Under the pieces are notes generated by a model. That model was given only the letters and a program-made list of their open reading frames with translations. It did no database searches and was not told where the DNA came from. Shown here in pieces: positions 7,495-16,861 of a stretch of 64,000 nt of DNA. The DNA is from Paraferrimonas sp. SM1919 (GTDB lineage Bacteria > Pseudomonadota > Gammaproteobacteria > Enterobacterales > Shewanellaceae). The stretch covers positions 62,001 to 126,000 of the forward strand of contig NZ_WINH01000003.1 of NCBI RefSeq assembly GCF_010993985.1, in the 5' to 3' direction. Position numbers and translations under genes: made by a program. Each line of letters opens with the position of its first letter. The first letter of the stretch is position 1.

Positions 7495-9978
7495 TTAGTC
7501 TTTTTTCAGATTTTGTTCAAACAGCTTTAAAATTCGGCTGTATTCATCACGCCAACTTGAAGGCTGTACAAAGCCATGGGGTTCTACCGGATAAATGGCC
7601 GTTTCAAAGTTATCTTTTTCAAGCTCGATTAAACGCTGTACTAGACGAACTGAATCTTGGAAGAATACGTTATCGTCTAACACACCCGTCATAATTAACA
7701 GTGGCTTATTTAAACCTTCTGCCATTTCGATTGGGCTTGAACGTTCATAGGCGATTGGGTCAACATCTGGACGGTTTAGAATGTTTGAGGTGTATGGCGC
7801 ATTGTAATGGGCCCAATCGGTCACTGGACGCAGTGCAGCACCTGCTTGGAATAAATCCGGCTGAGTAAATAACGACATAAAGGTTAAGAAGCCACCGTAT
7901 GAGCCACCATAGGTCCCCACGCGTGACGAGTCTACGCTGTAATTATCCGCCATATACTTAACACCGTCAGCCATGTCTTGCACTTCAGGGGTACCCATTT
8001 GTCGATACTGGGCAGTACGCCAGTCACGGCCGTAACCTTTAGAACCTCGGTAATCAATGTCCATCACCACATAGCCTTTTTGGGTCAATAAGTTATGGAA
8101 CATAAACTCACGGAAGTATCCTGACCAACCAAAGTGGGCATTTTGCAGGTAACCGGCACCATGGGTGAAAATCACCGCTGGGTATTGCTTAGTGGCGTCA
8201 AAATTTGCTGGTTTATAGATACGAGCATAAACCGGCTTGTCCTGATGGGATGATGGTATTGCTACCACTTCGCCCTGTTGCCAAGGATATGCCTTAAAAC
8301 GCTCTGAACTGGTATTGGTTAGCTTAGTTAACTTGTTCGACGCTAACTGCTGCACATACAGCTCTGGCATTTGCGTACGCTTAGAAACCTCAAGCAGAAG
8401 TTTTTGGTTATCCGGTGACAGTTTGTAATCCACTTGACCTTGAATGTTGGTCAAAGGTTGAGAGCTAGCAGTGGCGATATCTACCTTGTACACATTGTAA
8501 ATACCTGGATGCTGTTTGTTAGCACGATAGTAGAGGCTTTTGCCGTCGTTGGACTGTTGTACGTTAGAGACAACATAATCACCATCGGTTAATTGTTGGT
8601 GGCCTGCGTCCGTCTTTAGATAAATGTGCGAATAACCGTCTTGCTCAGACAAGTAGTAATAATTGTCGGTGCCATTAATCCAGTTAAATTCGTTGTGGGT
8701 GTAGTTAATCCACGCTTCATCATGCAAGCGATGCTCCGTGCTAAAGCTTGCCTGCTCTAGGTCGACTTTAGCAATCCAGCGGTCCTTGTTATCCAGCGCC
8801 TCTAGCATAACCAATAACTTATCTTGGGTCGGATGCCAGTTGATGGCACTTTGACGCCAGCCCCAATCTAACATTAGGGTGATTTGCCGATCCTGAGCAA
8901 CTTCAGTGTAGCTGTCCCCTTTGGTTTTTGCGTTTTCAGCCCTAACTGAGGCTAATACGTCTTCATCAAAACCTTGAAGGCCATCGAGGGCGATGTCTTT
9001 GGTGGTTTGCTTGTATAAATCCACCAGCACAAACCGTTGTGATTTTGGCTCGTCTTCAGCAACGCGACGACGTACGTTTTCAACGTCTACATAGCCGTCA
9101 TTACCAATATAATCAGGCATCACATCGTGCTTTGAGCGACTTGGGCTTGAAGTATCCGCCAGCGCCATAAACACATAACGCCCTGAGGGGGCCAGTGCCA
9201 TATCAACAACGCGCTGATCTTTACCTAAGTAAATAGGGTCCGCAGTTATGCTGCTATTGGCCTTGGCTAAGTCTTGGTTGTATTGCTCCTGCGCCTGCTT
9301 GTTGTCTTGGCTTAGAGCCACAAAGTTAATCAGACGACGCTGTTGCTTAGCTAAATAGCTGTCCTGGTGTTTGTTTGATTTTGGTTTGGCAGCAAACTTA
9401 AACTCAGCAATTTGGGTAATTTTATTGGTGGTTAGATCTGCGCTGAAAATGGCCGTGCTTGTAGCAAAGCTTAGGGTGTTATTTTTACCCCAGAATAAGT
9501 AGCGATAGCTTTGAGCGTCTTGGGTAACTTGCTCAATATTGCCCGTCGTTAAATCTTTAACAAAAACATTGCCTTTATATAGATAGGCTTGTTGGGTATT
9601 TGCTGGGTTATTGGTTGCTGCACGTTTTAACAAGGTATGCTGTTGCGCGAAGCTGATTTCTTGAGCCCTGTCACTGGTGATTGCTTGTGAAAAATACTTT
9701 GGATTAGCGTCTAACAAACCTTTAGTTTGGTAAACAATCCCCTTAGAATCCGATTGCCATTGCCAGTTATAGGCCGATAGCCCCATCCAATCAGGGTTAG
9801 CCATAATTTGCTTCATGGTCAAAGTTTGATCGGCAATCGGTGCCACTGGAGCCGCTTTAAGGGTTGCGGGTTTAACACTTGGAGCAGCGATATTCGCCAC
9901 AGGGTATGAAGTCCCTTGGCAAGCGCTTAACAACGCTGCTGCCGTGATGGATAAGCTTATTTTTTTATAAGTCTGCAT
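7495..9978 (-). CDS. S9-family prolyl oligopeptidase-like lipoprotein peptidase
   Basis: An 827-residue exported serine peptidase. A lipobox LLSAC places the lipid-modified cysteine at residue 20. A beta-propeller region (about 60-570) precedes the alpha/beta-hydrolase domain. The catalytic triad is visible: Ser693 in GGSYGG, an Asp at 768 or 769 in GVLDDN and His801 in EPHGF. The family cleaves short peptides, often after proline, and this member should be anchored in the periplasm or outer membrane. It is a single gene. The IS element inserted just past its stop has replaced whatever terminator it had. Confidence 0.93.
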   Translation of the reverse strand: MQTYKKISLSITAAALLSACQGTSYPVANIAAPSVKPATLKAAPVAPIADQTLTMKQIMANPDWMGLSAYNWQWQSDSKGIVYQTKGLLDANPKYFSQAITSDRAQEISFAQQHTLLKRAATNNPANTQQAYLYKGNVFVKDLTTGNIEQVTQDAQSYRYLFWGKNNTLSFATSTAIFSADLTTNKITQIAEFKFAAKPKSNKHQDSYLAKQQRRLINFVALSQDNKQAQEQYNQDLAKANSSITADPIYLGKDQRVVDMALAPSGRYVFMALADTSSPSRSKHDVMPDYIGNDGYVDVENVRRRVAEDEPKSQRFVLVDLYKQTTKDIALDGLQGFDEDVLASVRAENAKTKGDSYTEVAQDRQITLMLDWGWRQSAINWHPTQDKLLVMLEALDNKDRWIAKVDLEQASFSTEHRLHDEAWINYTHNEFNWINGTDNYYYLSEQDGYSHIYLKTDAGHQQLTDGDYVVSNVQQSNDGKSLYYRANKQHPGIYNVYKVDIATASSQPLTNIQGQVDYKLSPDNQKLLLEVSKRTQMPELYVQQLASNKLTKLTNTSSERFKAYPWQQGEVVAIPSSHQDKPVYARIYKPANFDATKQYPAVIFTHGAGYLQNAHFGWSGYFREFMFHNLLTQKGYVVMDIDYRGSKGYGRDWRTAQYRQMGTPEVQDMADGVKYMADNYSVDSSRVGTYGGSYGGFLTFMSLFTQPDLFQAGAALRPVTDWAHYNAPYTSNILNRPDVDPIAYERSSPIEMAEGLNKPLLIMTGVLDDNVFFQDSVRLVQRLIELEKDNFETAIYPVEPHGFVQPSSWRDEYSRILKLFEQNLKKD

Positions 9979-10097
9979 TTATTTCACCAGGTATTGTTAT
10001 TATGGACAGAGTTATAGCATGATAACCAGATACAATACAGTGTGCGGCCACCTTAACTGGCGTAATTAGCAGCAATGTTAACTGCGATTGAGCATTT

Positions 10098-10790
10098 ATG
10101 GAATTAAATCAACTTACATTTGGTATCAGCGGCCAATCCCCCTGCAGTTATTTAGAAGATAGATTGCAAAGGATCATTGCCCCTTTTGATGAGCAACCCC
10201 TTAATGCCAAGCTCTACCAGCAACTGATTGAAATTGGCTTTCGCCGCAGTGGTGACCATGTATATCGCCCCCATTGTATTGGTTGCAATCAATGTCAGTC
10301 ATTAAAGGTTAGTTGTCATGAGTTTAATGCGAGTAAAAGTCAAAAACGTATTTTAGCCAAGGCCAAAGCCTTTGAATTTACATGGCATGATGAGGTGCAG
10401 GATGATTTTTACCCACTGTATGAAAAATACATCACAGCTCGCCACCAAGATGGTGACATGTATCCGCCATCAAAAGAACAGTTTATGGGCTTCTTACCCT
10501 GCCAATGGTTAGCGGTTCGTTATTTGGCTATTTACCATGGCAAAAAGCTTATTGGTGTCGGCGTGTTTGACCAACTCGCCCTTGGGCTATCTGCGGTATA
10601 CAGTTTTTTTGAACCTGAATATGAAAGCTACTCGATAGGTAAATTAAGTGTGCTGCAGGCCATTAAACAGTGTCAAAAAATGTCTTTACCTTTTATGTAT
10701 TTGGGTTACTACATAGAGCCCTGCAGTAAAATGAATTACAAAACCCAGTTTAAGCCCCACCAGCTTTATAACGGTGAGGCTTGGGTGTAA
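10098..10790 (+). CDS. bpt: Aspartate/glutamate leucyltransferase (arginyltransferase family)
   Basis: The 230 residues match the bacterial Bpt length. The enzyme moves leucine from Leu-tRNA to N-terminal Asp or Glu of proteins, marking them for ClpS/ClpAP degradation. Visible features are the Cys cluster (CSYLEDR, then CIGCNQCQSL near 61-68), the GFRRSGDHVYRPHC segment and the C-terminal motif YLGYYIEPCSKMNYK. It lies 119 bp from the divergent S9 peptidase gene and is followed by the RecQ-type helicase on the same strand. In related genomes bpt often follows aat; no aat is present here. Confidence 0.93.
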   Translation: MELNQLTFGISGQSPCSYLEDRLQRIIAPFDEQPLNAKLYQQLIEIGFRRSGDHVYRPHCIGCNQCQSLKVSCHEFNASKSQKRILAKAKAFEFTWHDEVQDDFYPLYEKYITARHQDGDMYPPSKEQFMGFLPCQWLAVRYLAIYHGKKLIGVGVFDQLALGLSAVYSFFEPEYESYSIGKLSVLQAIKQCQKMSLPFMYLGYYIEPCSKMNYKTQFKPHQLYNGEAWV

Positions 10791-10845
10791 AGGATCTACC
10801 ACTTATTTTTCTCATTGATTCATACTTAATTGATCGCCAATAGCA

Positions 10846-12795
10846 ATGGATGCACCCGCAATGAATATTGAACACTCGTTAAAACAACATTTCGGCTTTG
10901 ACCGTTTTCGCCCCGGCCAACAACAAGTCATTGAACAATTACTGGCAGGCCATTCATCCTTGGCATTATTTGCCACCGGCTCAGGCAAATCATTGTGTTA
11001 CCAATATACCGCGACCCAATTGCCGCACCTGACCCTAGTGGTTTCGCCCTTGTTAGCACTGATTAAAGATCAGCTGGCCTTTTTACACGCTAACAATATT
11101 GCTGCGGCAAGCATAGATTCCAGCCAAGACAGGGAAAGCCAACAGCAAACCATTGAAGCCATAAAAAGCGGTGCTATTAAAGTATTGATGGTCTCGGTTG
11201 AGCGTTTTAAGAACGAACGCTTTAGGAAGATGATTGCCAATGTGCCAATTTCTATGATGGTGGTGGATGAGGCCCATTGTATTTCCGAATGGGGTCATAA
11301 CTTTAGACCTGATTACCTTAAATTGCCCGATTACCGTGCCCAACTTAACATTCCTTTAGTGCTGCTGCTGACGGCTACCGCCACCAATAAAGTAAAGAAA
11401 GACATGGCTGATAAGTTTGCCATACAAAAACAGCATTGTGTACAAACCCCGGTGTATCGCCCTAACCTCACGATTGAAGTACAGCCCTGCGCCAGCGAAC
11501 AAAGGATGGTGCATACCGAACAACTGCTTAAACAAAACCCAGGCCCAAGTATTGTCTATGTAACCCTGCAGCAAACCGCTAATGAAGTGGCGGCTGGGCT
11601 GCAAGCTATGGGCATTAATGCTACCCCTTACCATGCGGGTTTGACCACCGAAGTGCGGGAGCATATTCAAGATCAATTTATGCAGGGTCACAAAGACATT
11701 ATTGTGGCCACTATTGCCTTTGGCATGGGGGTGGATAAATCCAATATTCGTAATGTTATCCATTATGACTTACCTAAATCCATAGAAAACTATGCCCAAG
11801 AAATTGGCCGTGCCGGCCGTGATGGACAGCCAAGCCGTTGTGTCTTACTGGGCCAAGATTCTGGCTTAACTACGATGGAAAACTTTATCGTTGGCGACAC
11901 CCCAGAGCTAGGTGCTATAGAAGCTTTGCTCGCCAACATTATTTCAGAGCAAGAGTATGGCCAGTGGCAAACCCAAATTTTAGCCTTATCAAAAATGACG
12001 GATATTAAACAGCTGCCCCTTAAAACCTTGCTGGTGCAACTTGAGTTAATGGGCTTGATTGAAGCTAAATTCAGTTACTTTGCCGAAACCCGTTATAAAT
12101 TCTTGGTCGAAAAATCAAAGTTACTTAATCGATTTGATCCTAACCGTCGCCAGTTTTTAGAAACGATTTTTAATTTTGCTAATACCAAAAAGATTTGGAG
12201 CGATTTAGATGTCGAGAGTTTATGTCAGCAACACAATACTGATCGTGCTCGGGTATTAAACGCCCTAGAGTATCTGCATGAGCATAATTTGATTGAGTTA
12301 GAAACCAAAAAGATGACCGAGAGCTATCAGGTCAACTCATCATTAAACCCTGATACCCTCAAAAACTATGCCCAACAATTATCAGAGTATTGCCAATCTA
12401 ATCAACAATCCCAATTGGACCGTTTAGCACAAATGATGCGCTTTTTCGAGCTTGATTCCTGTTTAAGTTATAACCTAAGTCGTTATTTTGGTGATGCCGA
12501 TGCTCCGATACAATGCGGACACTGTAGTGTGTGCAATAGCGGCCCTGCTCGACTCATAAAAACACCGCAACTGGCAATAGACAATCAACTGTTGCAAAAG
12601 GATCTACAACAATTGAGTAAATTGATGATCGAGCATAAGCAAAATTTAACGCACATGGCGGCGATCAAGTTTGTAATTGGCTTAGCAACCCCTAGATTTA
12701 GCCAGCTTAAAATAAACAAGCTGGCAGGGTTTGGTCGATACGCAAATACCGGCTTTACTCATGTTCAGCAGGCCGTACAGCAGTTGCTCCGCTAA
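10846..12795 (+). CDS. RecQ-family ATP-dependent DNA helicase
   Basis: A 649-residue superfamily 2 helicase. Walker A is ATGSGKSL (43-50), the DEAH box is at 141-144 followed by the RecQ-specific CISEWGHNFRPDY, and motif VI is QEIGRAGRDGQPSR. A zinc-binding cluster (Cys 557, 560, 563) follows, but the HRDC domain typical of E. coli RecQ is not evident. It may therefore be a second, divergent RecQ paralogue. The first ATG (10846) and a second ATG at 10861 are both possible; neither has a clear Shine-Dalgarno sequence. It lies 55 bp after bpt and may be cotranscribed with it. Confidence 0.92.
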   Translation: MDAPAMNIEHSLKQHFGFDRFRPGQQQVIEQLLAGHSSLALFATGSGKSLCYQYTATQLPHLTLVVSPLLALIKDQLAFLHANNIAAASIDSSQDRESQQQTIEAIKSGAIKVLMVSVERFKNERFRKMIANVPISMMVVDEAHCISEWGHNFRPDYLKLPDYRAQLNIPLVLLLTATATNKVKKDMADKFAIQKQHCVQTPVYRPNLTIEVQPCASEQRMVHTEQLLKQNPGPSIVYVTLQQTANEVAAGLQAMGINATPYHAGLTTEVREHIQDQFMQGHKDIIVATIAFGMGVDKSNIRNVIHYDLPKSIENYAQEIGRAGRDGQPSRCVLLGQDSGLTTMENFIVGDTPELGAIEALLANIISEQEYGQWQTQILALSKMTDIKQLPLKTLLVQLELMGLIEAKFSYFAETRYKFLVEKSKLLNRFDPNRRQFLETIFNFANTKKIWSDLDVESLCQQHNTDRARVLNALEYLHEHNLIELETKKMTESYQVNSSLNPDTLKNYAQQLSEYCQSNQQSQLDRLAQMMRFFELDSCLSYNLSRYFGDADAPIQCGHCSVCNSGPARLIKTPQLAIDNQLLQKDLQQLSKLMIEHKQNLTHMAAIKFVIGLATPRFSQLKINKLAGFGRYANTGFTHVQQAVQQLLR

Positions 12796-12796
12796 C

Positions 12797-13006
12797 TTAC
12801 AGGTATTGTTGTACCTGTAGTATTTGTTCAGGCTCATCCAGTTTAATGCTCCAACTAACCGAGCCTGCATTAGCAGCAACCACCAGCGCATCTTGATGGA
12901 CACTCACATCATCAACCATGGCGCTGAGTCTAATGCCATTGTCCAGAATGGCTTGAATTTCAAAAGGGCTTAGGACCAGCTTGCCCTTCGAGTAAGTAAT
13001 GATCAT
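12797..13006 (-). CDS. DUF3389 family protein
   Basis: A 69-residue protein resembling the small DUF3389 family of Vibrio and Shewanella relatives. It has the MII-x-SKGK start, a central AMVDDV and a SWSIKLD motif near the end. Function unknown, probably cytosolic. It converges on the RecQ-type gene with 1 bp between stop codons. The hairpin TACAGGTA/TACCTGTA at 12798-12819 lies within its last codons and could serve as a terminator. Confidence 0.7.
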   Translation of the reverse strand: MIITYSKGKLVLSPFEIQAILDNGIRLSAMVDDVSVHQDALVVAANAGSVSWSIKLDEPEQILQVQQYL

Positions 13007-13095
13007 AATTGCAACTTGTGTTGTACGCTTTTGTGCGAACTATAACATGCGTAGTAGCAAAATAAACGCCCAATAATGGCAACTTTGTTTTGCTA

Positions 13096-13584
13096 TTAAT
13101 GCTCGACGCCACCTGGTCCGTGTACATGGCCATGGGCAATTTCTTCTTCGCTAGCTTCGCGTACACTAGCCACCTTTAAATCAAAAGACAATTCTTTGCC
13201 GGCTAATGGATGGTTAATATCAATCGTGGCCATAAATTTACCCACTTTAACGACCGTTACTTGCCTTGGCCCTTGCTCGGTTTGAATTAACGCTGACATG
13301 CCTGCTTTCCAAACTTTAGCGCCCTGCAAATGCTTCACCGATACCCGCATCTGGGCAGCATCGCCTGTGATCACCTCGCCGTAGGTATCTTTAGGATCTG
13401 GTGTGACGGTAAACTCACTGCCCGCTTCTTTAGCGTCTAGGGCTTTTTCTAAGCCCAGCATCATGTTGTCATGACCATGCAAATAGACAATGGGATCGGA
13501 TTCAAAGTTGGATTCTAATATTTCACCTTGCTCATCTTTTAATGTGTAAAAGAACTCAACCACGGTATTTTTTGTTATTTGCAT
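13096..13584 (-). CDS. SlyD-like FKBP-type peptidyl-prolyl isomerase
   Basis: A 162-residue protein with the FKBP domain interrupted by an IF chaperone domain (about 70-125). It opens with VVEFFYTLKDEQGEILESN and carries the YLHGHDNMMLGLEKAL motif of SlyD. The C-terminus has only a short His tract (HGHVHGPGGVEH), much less than the long metal-binding tail of E. coli SlyD, so nickel storage is probably weak. The start has AAGGGA 6-7 bases upstream. It is a folding helper in the cytosol. Confidence 0.9.
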   Translation of the reverse strand: MQITKNTVVEFFYTLKDEQGEILESNFESDPIVYLHGHDNMMLGLEKALDAKEAGSEFTVTPDPKDTYGEVITGDAAQMRVSVKHLQGAKVWKAGMSALIQTEQGPRQVTVVKVGKFMATIDINHPLAGKELSFDLKVASVREASEEEIAHGHVHGPGGVEH

Positions 13585-13724
13585 AATATTCCCTTAGGCC
13601 CTAGTTACGCCAATCTCTAAAAGCTACTAATAACAATTACTTTGGCTTGTTTTCTATTTATAAGCTAGCATTTAATCACTTGCAACACACAATTTTACAA
13701 CCTTATTGTTACAAAGGTACCGTT

Positions 13725-14912
13725 ATGAAACATACCAAGTCCTTATTAACAACAGCAGTTTTGTCTGCCTTAGCTTTACCTGTCTCTGCCGTTAATCTGT
13801 ATAAAGACCAAACTAATCAATTTGATATAGGTGGATGGCTGGATGCTCGCATCGTCAATTTTGATGGTGAAAGTCAGGTAGTAAATGGCGCATCAAGGAT
13901 TAATTTTGCTGCCGTTAGGCAAATGGGAAAAGGCTGGCAAAGCTTTGCCAAATTTGAATGGGGCGTAAATCCTGTCGGTTCTTCATCCCTAGTGTATTCA
14001 TCTGAAAGCCGCTGGTTAGTAAAAAGTAATAACTTTTTAAGCAACCGTTTAGGCTTTGCTGGTATTAAACATAATGACTATGGGGAATTGAGCATTGGTA
14101 AACAATGGAGTGTTTGGTACGACGTGGTAGGTGGCACCAATATTATCCACGTTTGGGATGGTAGCTCAGCTGGTACCTATACATTCAAAAGTGATGGTGG
14201 CTTAAATGGTTCAGGCCGTGCCGATAATGCGGTGATTTATCGGTTGCCGAGTTTTTATGATTTCAGCTTGAGTTTCCAGACTCAGTTAAAAAGCAACAGT
14301 GCTAAAACTGTGGATGTTCAACTTGCTGAAGTAGATGCCAACGATCCCAATGCGGTAACTCAAATTAAGTTTGAAGGTACCTATGGGGCGTCACTTAAAT
14401 ACCAAGCAACAGAAAACTTAAAATTGGTGCTCGGTGCCAATGGTGGCAATTTTACCGCCACCTTGAACCCTGGGATTTATGAGGATCGAGGCTACATCGT
14501 TGGCGGTAGTATCAACTACGGTAATAATTGGTACAATCCTGGACTATACTTCTCTGCTAATTTACATAAACAGCAATACCATGATGTTGATAATGCAGGG
14601 CGAATTATTGATGATGCCATGGGGTTGGAATCACTCATAAGTTACACCTTTGATAATAAAATACGGGTACTTGCAAGCTACAACCGCTTAGAAGCGGGGG
14701 ATGAATATAAGCGCTTTTATCAGCAGGAATTTAAAAGGCAGTTTATGGCTGCAGGGGTGCATTACATCTGGGATCAAAAATCAAAAACCACCCTTTATTT
14801 TGAAGTGAAGAAAGACTTCTCTAGCTTTAAGGGCATAAATGCTGAAATTGAGTCTCAAGCTCAATCCATAGATAAAGACGGTGTGGGTATGGGGATCCGT
14901 TTCTTTCTTTAA
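13725..14912 (+). CDS. Outer-membrane porin (gram-negative porin family)
   Basis: A 395-residue beta-barrel protein with a signal peptide ending near VSA-VN (residues 22-25). It alternates polar and hydrophobic strands and has the general-porin motifs FAKFEWGVNPVG and NRLGFAGIKHNDYGELSIGKQWS. It ends in a final beta strand closing with Phe-Leu (GMGIRFFL). I chose ATG 13725, which has AAGG upstream and begins the signal peptide; the open frame extends further upstream to 13647. Substrate specificity is unknown. It is a single gene with its own terminator. Confidence 0.9.
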   Translation: MKHTKSLLTTAVLSALALPVSAVNLYKDQTNQFDIGGWLDARIVNFDGESQVVNGASRINFAAVRQMGKGWQSFAKFEWGVNPVGSSSLVYSSESRWLVKSNNFLSNRLGFAGIKHNDYGELSIGKQWSVWYDVVGGTNIIHVWDGSSAGTYTFKSDGGLNGSGRADNAVIYRLPSFYDFSLSFQTQLKSNSAKTVDVQLAEVDANDPNAVTQIKFEGTYGASLKYQATENLKLVLGANGGNFTATLNPGIYEDRGYIVGGSINYGNNWYNPGLYFSANLHKQQYHDVDNAGRIIDDAMGLESLISYTFDNKIRVLASYNRLEAGDEYKRFYQQEFKRQFMAAGVHYIWDQKSKTTLYFEVKKDFSSFKGINAEIESQAQSIDKDGVGMGIRFFL

Positions 14913-14921
14913 GGTCTGTTA

Positions 14922-14957
14922 ACAATAAAGCCCTGAAAGTGATTAGGGCTTTATTGT
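14922..14957. terminator. Bidirectional terminator between the porin and DUF3703 genes
   Basis: A 13-bp perfect stem (ACAATAAAGCCCT, loop of 10, AGGGCTTTATTGT) lies between two convergent genes. Confidence 0.85.
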
Positions 14958-14959
14958 CG

Positions 14960-15316
14960 CTAGTCTATTTTTTTACCAGCCTTTTCAAATATTTTTTTTA
15001 GATCTTGTGGCACTGGCATAGGTTTAAAAGGGCTGACATTTACTCCTCCAGTATTACCTATTGGCACCCAAATTTTACTCACCAAGAATGCCGCGATCAT
15101 TCTTGGGATTTGACCTAGAACCTCTTTAGCATTTTTAGTTTTGAGTCCAATTTTGAACATCCACCAATGGGTGATGAAATGAGGTATCACATAAGACTGG
15201 CCAAGAATGTGGGCACGCTCAATATAAGTGAATGCTAATTCGTAACAACCAATTTTGTAAAAATCATTTGCATAAATTATTTCTTTTTTAAAAGCGTTTT
15301 TCAGTATTTTATTCAT
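14960..15316 (-). CDS. DUF3703 family protein
   Basis: A 118-residue soluble protein. The segment FTYIERAHILGQ followed by spaced His residues (HFITHWWM) is the recognisable DUF3703 pattern. Function is unknown, although relatives often sit near metal-resistance genes; nothing of that kind lies nearby. It is a single gene, convergent with the porin gene. About 140 bp of AT-rich sequence without a gene separates it from rlmF. Confidence 0.75.
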   Translation of the reverse strand: MNKILKNAFKKEIIYANDFYKIGCYELAFTYIERAHILGQSYVIPHFITHWWMFKIGLKTKNAKEVLGQIPRMIAAFLVSKIWVPIGNTGGVNVSPFKPMPVPQDLKKIFEKAGKKID

Positions 15317-15457
15317 TACTTAGTCTTTACAGAGTACTCACCCTACCCCCCAAGGGGTAACCAATAATTACTAATATATCATAAAGTTAGTTCTTAATAT
15401 AAAAAAATATACGGCAATTGTTTAGCGCACTCAGTTTGTACCCCTATGGTGTTAACC

Positions 15458-16411
15458 CTAACTCGAATACCAGGCATTTTGTTGCTCTTGGGTATAATAA
15501 CTCCAACATAACAAACGAGAAATCTTATTACCTTGAGCCATGGTTAAGGTTTTAACTCGGACAGCTTTGGCTCTCTTTAGTTTGCCCTTAAGTTGACTTA
15601 GATTCTCTCCTTTAGAAATTAAACTGGTAAACCAAAGTACTTGCTGTTTAACCTGACGAGACTCGTTGATCATATTGGAGACAAACTGTAGCTCTCCGCC
15701 ATCACACCAAAGTTCATTACTCTTGCCACCGAAGTTTAAATGGGGCTTTTGAGACGCTTGCTGTTTTTTAAGATTTTGCCATTTGCGTTGACTGCCAGCA
15801 TTTGCTTGCTCAGCAGAGGTATGAAAAGGTGGGTTACAAACCGTTAAATCAAAATACTCATTATCTTTAACAATCCCTTTAAAGATGCTATCCGGATGAT
15901 TTTGCTGTCTAATTTCTACTAGGTTTGATAATTTTCGGTTAGATTTCACTATGGCAGTAACCGCCTTGATGGCGGTTTTATCAATTTCTGAACCCACCAT
16001 AGACCAACCAAATTGCTGTGAACCAATAATGGCATAGATACCATTTGCCCCTGTGCCAATATCTAACACCTTAACAGCACTGCCCAAGGCGATGGTTGCA
16101 GATTCATCTTTTAATAACTCACTGGCATGATGTAAATGATCGGCACGACCTGGGATCGGGGGGCATAAATAGCCCGCAGGTAAATCCCAAAATTCAACGT
16201 GATAGTGTTGTGCCAAGATAGCTTTATTGAGGGCAACCACTGCATCAGGGTTGGCAAAATCAATGGATTGGTCCCCCCTTGGGGTATCAATTAAATACTT
16301 TTTTAAATCCGGATTGGCATTAGAGAGTGAAATAAAGTCGTAACGTCCTTGATGGGGATTATTAGGATGTAGCTGTGGTTTAGTCTGTGATTTTTTCATG
16401 ATACGAGTCAT
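15458..16411 (-). CDS. rlmF: 23S rRNA (adenine(1618)-N(6))-methyltransferase
   Basis: A 317-residue SAM-dependent methyltransferase that modifies A1618 of 23S rRNA. Characteristic features are the N-terminal LHPNNPHQGRYDF, the SAM motif VLDIGTGANGIY (about 116-127), the catalytic NPPF motif in VCNPPFHTSAEQA (about 193-205) and a C-terminal GGKSNELWCDGGE block. Two Met residues (1 and 5) are possible starts and neither has a good Shine-Dalgarno sequence. It is a single gene. Confidence 0.95.
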   Translation of the reverse strand: MTRIMKKSQTKPQLHPNNPHQGRYDFISLSNANPDLKKYLIDTPRGDQSIDFANPDAVVALNKAILAQHYHVEFWDLPAGYLCPPIPGRADHLHHASELLKDESATIALGSAVKVLDIGTGANGIYAIIGSQQFGWSMVGSEIDKTAIKAVTAIVKSNRKLSNLVEIRQQNHPDSIFKGIVKDNEYFDLTVCNPPFHTSAEQANAGSQRKWQNLKKQQASQKPHLNFGGKSNELWCDGGELQFVSNMINESRQVKQQVLWFTSLISKGENLSQLKGKLKRAKAVRVKTLTMAQGNKISRLLCWSYYTQEQQNAWYSS

Positions 16412-16462
16412 TAAATTTGGTTAATAATATTTTAGCAGCTCAAGAAACTATAACTGGCTTTA

Positions 16463-16738
16463 TTAAGCTCTTTTTATTCTTACGACCTTCATGATTTCAA
16501 TTTCAAATCCGGCCACCACTTCAATTGCAGGGTAATAAGTTAAATTAACTCTTGCGCCCTGTAGTGATTGATATTTTTTCGTCCGTTTGTACTTGAATGG
16601 GACGTCTATCCCTTCAATCATCAACGTTTGTACAACCCACTCCCCTAGTGGGCGTTGACTATGACTCACTACTTTCATGTTCTCAGAATGAGTCAACTTG
16701 GAGTGTTTTTGGAGCAGTTTTTTTACTTGTTTTTGCAT
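16463..16738 (-). CDS. Hypothetical protein, 91 aa, very basic
   Basis: I do not recognise a family. The protein is small and rich in Lys, Arg and Val, with a basic N-terminal third and no signal or membrane segment. A nucleic-acid-binding role is conceivable from charge only. It precedes rlmF on the same strand by 51 bp, so the two may be cotranscribed. Its upstream region is shared with the divergent M1 peptidase promoter. Confidence 0.6.
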   Translation of the reverse strand: MQKQVKKLLQKHSKLTHSENMKVVSHSQRPLGEWVVQTLMIEGIDVPFKYKRTKKYQSLQGARVNLTYYPAIEVVAGFEIEIMKVVRIKRA

Positions 16739-16789
16739 TATGTTCTTGGTTAATTATTCGCCATGCGATTTGGTTTTATCGGGTTGAAA

Positions 16790-16818
16790 TTGTGACCTTG
16801 ATCACTGTCCTGTATACT
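16790..16818 (+). promoter_or_regulatory. Sigma-70 promoter of the M1 peptidase gene
   Basis: TTGTGA and TATACT are separated by exactly 17 bases, 43 bp before the start codon. The -35 hexamer overlaps a CRP-like palindrome. Confidence 0.6.
16791..16806 (+). promoter_or_regulatory. CRP-like binding site
   Basis: The sequence TGTGA-CCTTGA-TCACT matches the CRP consensus TGTGA-N6-TCACA at 9 of 10 fixed positions. It overlaps the -35 box and lies within the spacer, a location that usually means repression. Binding is an inference. Confidence 0.5.
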
Positions 16819-16861
16819 GCAGCTGCTGAAGTAAGCAGAATTCTAACAAGAGAAAATAATA

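Noticed and set aside
6011..7496. Target-site duplication of the IS4-family element
   Set aside because: Flanks (CACAACCATC and ATTCAAAGTT) share no convincing direct repeat, so none is claimed.
12798..12819. Terminator between the RecQ-type and DUF3389 genes
   Set aside because: The palindrome lies inside the DUF3389 coding end and has no T-run, so it is mentioned only as possible.
12960..13166. A 68-codon minus-strand frame
   Set aside because: It overlaps the ends of both the DUF3389 and SlyD-like genes in another frame and has no ribosome site.
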